DNA of 44,551 nt from assembly GCA_011523515.1 (NCBI GenBank), contig WTGO01000125.1:1-44551 (forward strand), given 5' to 3'. A program made the position numbers and the translations under genes. Below the pieces are notes generated by a model. That model was not told the origin of the DNA, ran no database searches, and saw only the letters and a list, made by a program, of their open reading frames with translations. Origin of the DNA: Chloroflexota bacterium. Its GTDB lineage: Bacteria; Chloroflexota; Anaerolineae; Aggregatilineales; Phototrophicaceae. Positions 1 through 6,285 of the stretch are shown here, piece after piece (the stretch's first letter is position 1; each line of letters begins with the position of its first letter).

Positions 1-120
1 CAGTACACCCCCTATCCGATGGAGTTCTTATATCATTGATATTTACCACTCCCGTATTTCCACAGTAGTGGGTCGTCAGCGTGAACAGTGATATGATCCA
101 TGATCTTGCTTTCGTCGCTT

Positions 121-138
121 GAATACTCTGGAGTATTC
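121..138. promoter_or_regulatory. Palindrome, possible operator
   Basis: GAATACTC, then TG, then GAGTATTC: a perfect 8-base inverted repeat with a 2-base centre, about 150 bases before the Rieske start. Such a tight dyad suits a dimeric regulator site better than a terminator, because no T-run follows. The regulator is unknown. Confidence 0.4.
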
Positions 139-204
139 TACACCGAATCCCCAAAACTTTTTACTTGTATCCCCCCATTCGATTGTGATATATTTAACTA
201 TCGC

Positions 205-226
205 AAAATCTTGCAGAAAATCTTGC
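205..226. repeat. Tandem AAAATCTTGC direct repeat
   Basis: Two identical copies of AAAATCTTGC start 12 bases apart (205-214, 217-226), on about one helical turn. They lie 60-80 bases before the Rieske start, a position typical of activator or repressor half-sites. No function can be assigned from sequence alone. Confidence 0.35.
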
Positions 227-286
227 TATTGATGTAGCTTAGAATAGTGGTTTCATAGCGGCAGTCCGCTTGGAATGGAAGGCTCT

Positions 287-886
287 ATGGCAACAGCAGA
301 ATCCACGAATCCAACTGCGCTGAGCGCCCCGGTGGCGCGCGCGGCGACGACGCCGAGCATACAGGTGGCGGCGCCCAGCCGGCGCGAATTCCTCTACTAT
401 ATTTGGGGCGCGTCCATGGCTTTGCTGCTGGGCCAGACTTCCGCCGGGCTGATCTGGTTCGCTTTCCCGCGCTTCAAGGAAGGCGAGTTCGGCGGCGCCT
501 TCGCTTTTAATCCGGAGGAGCTGCCCGGGGTTGGCGCCGCGCCGACATCGGTGCCCGCCGGCCGCTTCCATGTGACGCTCACCAGCGAGGGTTTGCGAGC
601 GCTTTACGGCGTTTGCACGCATCTGGGCTGCCTGCCCAAGTGGGTGCCAACCAATAACCGCTTCGAGTGCCCCTGCCACGGCTCGAAATTTCAGCTGAGC
701 GGGACCTGGATTGAAGGACCGGCGCCGCGCAATCTGGATCGCTTCATTGCCACGGTGACTTATGCTGATGGCACCACAGTCGAAACGCCGACTGACGGGG
801 GACCCATTCCGCTGGATTCCGATCGAGAAATCACGAGCATTCAGATTGATACCGGCGCGCGCATTGTAGGCGAGTTGCACCCCTAG
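287..886 (+). CDS. Rieske iron-sulfur protein of a cytochrome bc complex
   Basis: Electron-transfer subunit that takes electrons from quinol at the Qo site and passes them to cytochrome c. From the ATG at 287 (GGAAGG four bases upstream; an ATG at 275 is the alternative) the protein has 199 residues. A twin-arginine motif SRREFL (R32-R33) is followed by one hydrophobic anchor, so export is probably by Tat after cofactor insertion. The [2Fe-2S] ligands are in CTHLGC (C110, H112) and CPCHGS (C128, H131), with C115 and C130 forming the usual disulfide. It is followed at once by cytochrome b, as in bc/b6f operons. Seen: motifs and context. Inferred: the exact donor and acceptor. Confidence 0.95.
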   Translation: MATAESTNPTALSAPVARAATTPSIQVAAPSRREFLYYIWGASMALLLGQTSAGLIWFAFPRFKEGEFGGAFAFNPEELPGVGAAPTSVPAGRFHVTLTSEGLRALYGVCTHLGCLPKWVPTNNRFECPCHGSKFQLSGTWIEGPAPRNLDRFIATVTYADGTTVETPTDGGPIPLDSDREITSIQIDTGARIVGELHP

Positions 887-914
887 CGCGGATGAAATCT
901 CACGAGGAGCTTCC

Positions 915-2807
915 ATGACCATCCTCCCCTTTCCGTCCTTCCTGGATGACGTCAAGGAAAAAGGTTTCAAAAAGGCTGTTTTCGAGGGTATCGACGATTC
1001 TGTCGAGCGCTTGACCGCCGGCTTGAATGTGCAGGATTTGCGCGAAGCCTTCCGCGGCGAAAGCGCCAGCCGCCGTCCCAATCCGCGTTTGACGCCGCAT
1101 GCGGACGGCTTCTGGCTGCACATGCGCCCGTCCTACTTCAACCGCGATGTGACCGGCATGTACCCGACCTTTCGCCTAGGTTGGCTGTCGTCCTATTTTG
1201 TGTTCTTCGAGACCATCACCGGTATCTTGCTGATGCTCTGGTATACGCCGTCGCCGGAGATCGCCTATGGCGATATGCTGACGATTTTGAGCAATGTGCC
1301 GCTGGGCCAACTGATGCGCGATATGCACCGTCTGGGCGCCGAGTTCATGGTGGCGGTGGTGGCGCTGCACATGATGCGAACGTGGATCACGGGCAGTTAC
1401 AAGAAGCCGCGCCAGTTCACCTGGTTCAGCGGTTTGTTGCTGTTGGTGATTACCGGCTTCCTGAGTTTCTCCGGCTATTTGCTGCCCTGGGATCAGCTGT
1501 CGCTGTGGGCGGTGACGATCGGCGCTTCAATGGCCGAGGCGACGCCGGTGGTTGGCGATCAGGTCAATTTGCTGCTGCGTGGCGCGCCGGAGCTGGGCGC
1601 GAACGGTCTTTTGCGTTTTTATCTGCTGCATGTGCTGGCTTTGCCGGCGCTGCTCTTTGTGTTCTTTGGCGTGCACTATTACAAAGTGGTCATCCACGGG
1701 CACAGCTTGCCGCCGCAGAAAGAGAATATCGGCGAGGACTCGGCCAAGCGCGTACCGCTGGACAAGCGCGTCTACTTCATCCCCGACATGCTGACCTATG
1801 AGATGTTCTGGCTGGGCGCGACCACATTCATCATCACGGTGCTCTGCATCTGGTTCTATCATGCGCCGCTGGAGAATCATGCCGATCCGCAAGTGACGCC
1901 GCTAGGCACCACCGCGCCTTGGTATTTTCTGTGGATTCAGGGCGCGCTGAAGCTGGGCGACAAGTTCTTCTGGGGCGTGGCCTTCCCGTCGATTGCGCTG
2001 GGCGGCCTGGCGATGCTGCCCTATCTGGATGTGACGCCGAGCCGACGCTTCGCCCATCGCCGCTTCATGCTGACGATCGCCATGCTGCTGGTGTCGGTGA
2101 CCACGGTACTGAGCTATATGGGCTTGGCCAAATTCGCCGTGCAGACCTCGGCCGAGACCGAAATCGTCCATGAGCTCACGTTTGAGCCGGCGCACGCCAA
2201 GGTCGGCGTCGGGCGGACGATTCCCTTCGATCAGATGATTGTCGGCGCCTATACGACGGTGCAGATGCACCATCACGACGAGATGTCGACCAATGAAATG
2301 ATCGCGCAGATCAGCGCCGAGACGGCGGCCAACGGTCAATTTGCGCAGATGATCCAGGAATTGAAGGATCAGCATTTGGGCGCGAATCAGCTTCCGTTGC
2401 GCTTCCGCAGCGTGCCGGCGGACGAGGCGCCGAAATTGATGCAGGTAATGGAGGAATTCGCCCATCACCTGGACGAGGTTCCCCAAGAACTGCCGAATGT
2501 TTGGGGGGCGCTGGTCATCACGGACAATCAGGCCGGATTAAAGCGGCTGGATTGGGTCGTGAGCTGGGACACCGTTTTGATCGAAGGCGGCAACGTGCAA
2601 CTGGATGATGACGGCCAGCCAATCCTGGTCTACGCCACTAAACAAGTCGCTGTGACCGATAGTGACGGCAATCCGGTCCTGGGCGAGGACGGCGAAGCGC
2701 TGACGGAAGAAGTACCGGTGCTGGATGAAGACGGCAACCCGGTCCCGGTGCGGCGCATCTACAGCGACCATCTCTTCATTCACCAGGCATCGGCGTATTT
2801 CGATTAG
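915..2807 (+). CDS. Cytochrome b of the bc complex, with long hydrophilic C-terminal tail
   Basis: Quinol-oxidising membrane subunit, 630 residues, with b6 and subunit-IV parts fused. Four haem ligands are visible: H138/H152 (RDMHRLG, ALHMMRTW) and H239/H254 (LLHVLAL, GVHYYK). The second pair is 15 apart, the b6-type spacing, rather than 14 as in mitochondrial cytochrome b. SGYLLPWDQ is intact. The Qo motif, normally PEWY, reads APWY (334-337), so the usual Glu is absent. The last membrane helix ends near residue 405. The remaining 220 residues are hydrophilic and acidic, with two DGNPV units near 550-590 and no CxxCH. GAGGAG six bases before the ATG supports the start. Confidence 0.93.
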   Translation: MTILPFPSFLDDVKEKGFKKAVFEGIDDSVERLTAGLNVQDLREAFRGESASRRPNPRLTPHADGFWLHMRPSYFNRDVTGMYPTFRLGWLSSYFVFFETITGILLMLWYTPSPEIAYGDMLTILSNVPLGQLMRDMHRLGAEFMVAVVALHMMRTWITGSYKKPRQFTWFSGLLLLVITGFLSFSGYLLPWDQLSLWAVTIGASMAEATPVVGDQVNLLLRGAPELGANGLLRFYLLHVLALPALLFVFFGVHYYKVVIHGHSLPPQKENIGEDSAKRVPLDKRVYFIPDMLTYEMFWLGATTFIITVLCIWFYHAPLENHADPQVTPLGTTAPWYFLWIQGALKLGDKFFWGVAFPSIALGGLAMLPYLDVTPSRRFAHRRFMLTIAMLLVSVTTVLSYMGLAKFAVQTSAETEIVHELTFEPAHAKVGVGRTIPFDQMIVGAYTTVQMHHHDEMSTNEMIAQISAETAANGQFAQMIQELKDQHLGANQLPLRFRSVPADEAPKLMQVMEEFAHHLDEVPQELPNVWGALVITDNQAGLKRLDWVVSWDTVLIEGGNVQLDDDGQPILVYATKQVAVTDSDGNPVLGEDGEALTEEVPVLDEDGNPVPVRRIYSDHLFIHQASAYFD

Positions 2808-2865
2808 CACTTGCGCGCCGCATCGTCACTAGCTTGTCGCGGCGAGGGAGACACAGGGACAATTC

Positions 2866-4110
2866 ATGGGTCGACTACTCTTCATAAAGTCAATCGAAGG
2901 CCGGATTCTGGCCGGCATCACCATGTTCGTTGGCATGATGATCCTGGTGGGTTGGGTCGCCATAAACGAAGAAGCGCGCATGCAGTCCTTTGTGCGGCAG
3001 CATACCGGTCGGTCGATTGAGCGAGGCGCGGAACTCTATGCATCACTGTGTTCCGAATGCCATGGCGAAGAGGGTTATGGCGCGGACAAGCGCGCCCCCG
3101 GGCTCAATAATCCCCATCTCTTCGGATTTGACCCGGTGGGCTTGCAAACCGCGGCCGTCACCAATGCCAACCGCGCCTTGGTACGTCTGAACAAAGACAC
3201 GGACAGACTGATAGCTGAGTTGACCGACGCGGAAAGCCCGCCATCGGCAGAGCGGCAGAATGAAATCATCGCCGAAGTCGAAGCGCTGGAAGCGCAAATG
3301 GAAGAGCAGCAGTTAGCGATCGACGCCGCGATAGCGGAGCGCAGCGAGATCCTCGGCATACTGGATAAAGCAGTCGACAACGGTCTCTTCCCGCAATGGG
3401 AGACGATTGAAGACAGCGACCGGACGGCGGACAACGAAGTCGAGGTGTTCTTTAATACCAACGGCACGCGCCTGTCACAAGTGGGCTGGGCCGGCGACCT
3501 GCACGGCTATGTCGTGACGACATTGATTCACGGACGGCCGGGCAGCGCGCGCGTTTATCCCAGCGGCACCGGCATGGCCGCTTGGTCACAGACAGCCGGC
3601 GGTCCCCTGCGGCAAGACCAGATTGAAGACCTGGCGGCTTATATTCTCAACTATGACAAGGGCGAAAACTGGACGACCGAGGACTTCCTGGCGGTAGCCC
3701 AGTACGGCAAACCGCTGGCGGATGGCTCGCTGCCGACAGACCCGCCCCCGCCCCCGGCCGGGGACAATGTGGCCGGCATCCTGGCGCGCTGGCAAGCTGA
3801 AGAAATCGTGGGCAGCCCCGTTAGCGGTGAAGCGCTGTATGATGCCGAATTCGGCTGCACGGATTGCCATCGCAATGGCGCGTCGGCGCCGGACACGGTG
3901 GGCACCTTCACGCGCGTATCGACCGAACGGCTGACGCTGCCGCAATTCGCCGGATACAGCGTGGAACAGTACCTGATCGAGAGCATTACGCGGCCGGGCG
4001 ACTACGTGGTCGACGGCTACAGCTCGGGCTTGATGCCGAACAACTTCGGCACACGCATGACCGATCAGCAGCTGGCGGATATCGTCAGCTACTTGATGAC
4101 GCAAGTATAG
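2866..4110 (+). CDS. Membrane-anchored di-haem cytochrome c
   Basis: Probable electron acceptor from the Rieske protein. It has 414 residues, with an N-terminal anchor (about 13-33) and two CxxCH haem sites: CSECH (C62, C65, H66) and CTDCH (C331, C334, H335). M237 (GMAAW) and M390 (LMPNN) are likely sixth ligands. Between the first CxxCH and its methionine lies a helical Glu/Ala/Gln-rich insert (about 101-168) that looks like a coiled-coil hairpin and is unusual inside a cytochrome c fold. A proline run (293-297) links the two domains. The second domain is clearly related to the next gene product. AGGGA six bases before the ATG supports the start. Confidence 0.9.
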   Translation: MGRLLFIKSIEGRILAGITMFVGMMILVGWVAINEEARMQSFVRQHTGRSIERGAELYASLCSECHGEEGYGADKRAPGLNNPHLFGFDPVGLQTAAVTNANRALVRLNKDTDRLIAELTDAESPPSAERQNEIIAEVEALEAQMEEQQLAIDAAIAERSEILGILDKAVDNGLFPQWETIEDSDRTADNEVEVFFNTNGTRLSQVGWAGDLHGYVVTTLIHGRPGSARVYPSGTGMAAWSQTAGGPLRQDQIEDLAAYILNYDKGENWTTEDFLAVAQYGKPLADGSLPTDPPPPPAGDNVAGILARWQAEEIVGSPVSGEALYDAEFGCTDCHRNGASAPDTVGTFTRVSTERLTLPQFAGYSVEQYLIESITRPGDYVVDGYSSGLMPNNFGTRMTDQQLADIVSYLMTQV

Positions 4111-4132
4111 GTCGTCACATTGGACGTGTATG

Positions 4133-4156
4133 AGCCCTCGGATCCGGGGGCTTTTT
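4133..4156 (+). terminator. Intrinsic terminator between two cytochrome c genes
   Basis: AGCCCTC (4133-4139) pairs with GGGGGCT (4146-4152), with one T-G wobble, across a 6-base loop; T continues to 4156. This is a good stem plus T-run 23 bases after the di-haem cytochrome stop. It would end or reduce transcription before the mono-haem cytochrome and the Ccm genes. Confidence 0.6.
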
Positions 4157-4178
4157 GATTTCGGTATGAGGGCGCAAG

Positions 4179-4871
4179 ATGCGGACATTCATTCTGACAA
4201 TAGCGCTGACGCTCCTGCTGGCGGCGAGCGGCGCCGCGCAAGACGATTTGGCGGACAACTGCCAGGCCGACGCGCTGGCGCAACAGCAGAGCACCTTCGC
4301 GGCTTACCTGACGCTTGACTTCGTCGACAATGTAGAGCAGGCGCTGGCCAATCTATTTCGGCTGGGCGCGCTCTACCAGTCTATGGCTTTGGATTGCGGG
4401 TACCAGCCTAACGAGGTCGAACTCGACCGCTTGCTGGAACAGACCTTGAGCTTCGTTACCTTGGACGACTTGATCCTGGCGCAGGCGGTGGGCATTGACG
4501 TCGAGGCCATCCTGGTTGAGCTTGAAGAAGCCTATGGAGATCCCCTGCAGGGCCAACTGCTCTACAATGGGTTGGAGCCGGCGCTGGGCGGCGGCACGCT
4601 GGGCTGTGCCGGCTGCCACGAGAATGAAGCGGTGGCGCCGCTGACGGCCGGCACCTGGACGCGCGTGCACGACATTCGACTGGCAATGCCCGCCTTCACC
4701 AGCTACAGCCATCGCCAATTCTTGGTGGAGAGTATCGTCCAGCCGATGGCTTATATTACACCGGACTACGCCGCGATGATGCCGGAGATATACGGCCGGC
4801 AACTGACGACCCAGCAGCTGGCTGATTTGGTGGCCTTTCTCGACAGCCAGGATCAGCTGCTGGACGGCTAG
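4179..4871 (+). CDS. Secreted mono-haem cytochrome c
   Basis: 230 residues with a signal peptide (hydrophobic 5-18, likely cleavage after AASGAA). A helical N-terminal half has no haem motif. The C-terminal c domain has CAGCH (C143, C146, H147) and M200/M201 as candidate sixth ligand. From TWTRV to the end it aligns with the second domain of the upstream cytochrome (shared TQQLADLV/DQQLADIV, YxxxMMP/YSSGLMP pattern), so one arose from the other by duplication. GAGGG six bases before the ATG. Probably a soluble or loosely bound carrier between the bc complex and a terminal oxidase; the partner is not in the window. Confidence 0.85.
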   Translation: MRTFILTIALTLLLAASGAAQDDLADNCQADALAQQQSTFAAYLTLDFVDNVEQALANLFRLGALYQSMALDCGYQPNEVELDRLLEQTLSFVTLDDLILAQAVGIDVEAILVELEEAYGDPLQGQLLYNGLEPALGGGTLGCAGCHENEAVAPLTAGTWTRVHDIRLAMPAFTSYSHRQFLVESIVQPMAYITPDYAAMMPEIYGRQLTTQQLADLVAFLDSQDQLLDG

Positions 4872-5013
4872 CGCGCGAGGCGAAGTCTATCACCGCGTGG
4901 CACGCGGAAGATGAGTACCTTTCAGCGTCGCGTCAGCATGTCCTGCCGCCGGGCGCGACAACACGGGTTTACGAGACATTTACAGAGTTGCTATCGGAAT
5001 CAGGCAGCGCGGC

Positions 5014-5022
5014 TGATACAAT
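5014..5022 (+). promoter_or_regulatory. Possible extended -10 promoter
   Basis: TGATACAAT matches the extended -10 form TGnTATAAT at 8 of 9 positions and lies 48 bases before the ATG at 5071, in a 199-base gap that otherwise shows no gene. No good -35 is visible, which is acceptable for extended -10 promoters. Could restart transcription after the upstream terminator. Confidence 0.35.
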
Positions 5023-5070
5023 CTAAAGGTGTGCCGAGCGCCCAGGCGTTAGAAGCGGAGAAAAGCCGGG

Positions 5071-5466
5071 ATGAGCCTTCGAGTGAACCGAGTCGACAGC
5101 CTGATGACACGACTGCTGCTGGTCAAGCCGGCGGCTGCCCGGTCAGCGGATGCCGACGCAGCGGGAACGGCGCGCAAGGCCGAAAATGCGCTGACGCTGT
5201 CCCTGGCGTTTTCCGGCGCGCGCTGCATCTTGCAGTATGCCGCGCTGCCTTTCTTGCTGCCCGTGGTGGGAGTCGCGGCTGACGCGACCGTGCCTATCCT
5301 GCTCTTGATCAATCTGGTGGCGATGGTTTCGATCTACTTCAGCTTGCGGCGCTTTTGGACGATCGGCTATGCGCATCGCTGGCGCTACCTGGTGGTGGCC
5401 GCGGCCGCGTTGGTCCTGCTGATGGCCTTCACCGTTTATGATATTGTAAAGTTGAGCGCGCTCTAA
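5071..5466 (+). CDS. Small membrane protein of unknown function
   Basis: 131 residues. A hydrophilic Ala/Asp-rich N-terminus (about 20-40) is followed by three hydrophobic segments (about 43-67, 73-92 and 108-125) and a short tail. No catalytic or cofactor motif is recognisable. GGAG lies ten bases before the ATG. It sits between the cytochromes and the Ccm genes on the same strand, so a role in assembly or stability of the respiratory complex is possible but unproven. Confidence 0.65.
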   Translation: MSLRVNRVDSLMTRLLLVKPAAARSADADAAGTARKAENALTLSLAFSGARCILQYAALPFLLPVVGVAADATVPILLLINLVAMVSIYFSLRRFWTIGYAHRWRYLVVAAAALVLLMAFTVYDIVKLSAL

Positions 5467-5510
5467 AGCGCTAGCGCTGGCGCGACCGCGCTGTCGAATC
5501 GGGAGTGGCA

Positions 5511-5729
5511 ATGAATAAACTACGTCCGTGGATGAATGCAAGGCAACTGGCGCTGTTGATGATAGTGGCGCTGTCGCAAGTCGGCATGGTAATGGCGCAG
5601 GACGGTGAGACCTCTTCGTCGCCGGCCGGTCTGGCGATGCTGGTACTGTTTCTGGGCATCGCTGGCATGATCGGCGTGCTGGTGATTCGCTGGAGCCAGT
5701 CATCGCGCGATGACGAGGAGTCTGCCTGA
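5511..5729 (+). CDS. Small single-span membrane protein, unknown function
   Basis: 72 residues from the ATG at 5511, with GGGAG six bases upstream; an in-frame GTG at 5505 is the alternative. A signal-like N-terminus (hydrophobic 14-27, ending MVMAQ) is followed by a Ser-rich loop, one strong membrane helix (about 41-60) and an acidic tail ending DDEESA. It immediately precedes CcmE. The size and single helix recall CcmD-like accessory proteins, but sequence similarity is too weak to name it. Confidence 0.6.
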   Translation: MNKLRPWMNARQLALLMIVALSQVGMVMAQDGETSSSPAGLAMLVLFLGIAGMIGVLVIRWSQSSRDDEESA

Positions 5730-5754
5730 TTCGCCGCCGGCGACGGAGCCTCCC

Positions 5755-6285
5755 ATGACAGAAGCCAACTGGGAAAAACCCAAAAACCTGGAAAAGCCCA
5801 AACGATCGCAGCGCCTCAAATTCTTGGCGGCGGGCCTGATTATTCTGGTGGCGGTCATGTATTTGCTGGTTTCGGGAACCTTGCAGGGCGCGCGTTATTT
5901 CATCACGGTAGCGGATGTTCTGCAAGATCCCGCCTACATCGGCCAGACGGTGCGGATTTCCGGGGCGGTCGACGGCGAGACGATCGACTACGATAGCGAA
6001 ATTGCGGTCATTCAATTCGATATCGTCAATATCCCTGCCACTTATCAGGATCTGGCGACGGCATTGCGCGACGCGCTGCAGGATGAAGACGCGGCCCGAT
6101 TAAGAATCGTGGTCGAAGACGCGGCCATGCCGGATCTGCTGCAGCACGAGGCGCAGGCGATTCTGACGGGCGCATTGGCGCTCGACGGCGTCTTTTATGC
6201 CAGCGAACTGCTGCTGAAGTGCCCGAGCCGATTCGAAGAGAGTACCGGCCCCGAAGGCTTAAGTCAGATTCCGGAACATCAATAA
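5755..6285 (+). CDS. ccmE: Cytochrome c maturation haem chaperone CcmE (cysteine variant)
   Basis: Periplasmic haem chaperone that binds haem covalently and hands it to CcmF. From the ATG at 5755 (GGAG six bases upstream; an ATG at 5710 overlaps the previous gene) it has 176 residues: a charged N-terminus with a repeated EKPK, one anchor (about 22-40) and an OB-fold starting at YFITVADVL. The haem-binding site is HxxxY in the classical protein. Here it reads CPSRF (C156, F160): a Cys variant like those known from archaea and Desulfovibrio, and with Phe in place of the conserved Tyr. The stop overlaps the ccmF start (TAATG). Confidence 0.87.
   Translation: MTEANWEKPKNLEKPKRSQRLKFLAAGLIILVAVMYLLVSGTLQGARYFITVADVLQDPAYIGQTVRISGAVDGETIDYDSEIAVIQFDIVNIPATYQDLATALRDALQDEDAARLRIVVEDAAMPDLLQHEAQAILTGALALDGVFYASELLLKCPSRFEESTGPEGLSQIPEHQ

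Larger units (their letters stand above)
1..286. other. Non-coding leader upstream of the respiratory operon
   Basis: No convincing gene is visible. The stretch is clearly more A+T-rich than the genes that follow. It holds an 18-base perfect palindrome (121-138) and a 10-base direct repeat at 12-base spacing (205-214 and 217-226). It probably contains the promoter and operator of the Rieske/cytochrome operon, but I could not fit a convincing -35/-10 pair. Confidence 0.5.

Noticed and set aside
239..1123. 294-codon - strand frame
   Set aside because: Antisense to the Rieske and cytochrome b genes, which have clear cofactor motifs.
2643..2740. DGNPV repeats in cytochrome b considered as calcium-binding RTX or EF-hand units
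   Set aside because: Spacing and residue pattern do not match GGxGxD or EF-hand loops.
4911..5282. 123-codon + strand frame before the three-helix protein
   Set aside because: Overlaps the better-supported gene at 5071 and is Arg/Ser/Gln-rich without ribosome site or motif.
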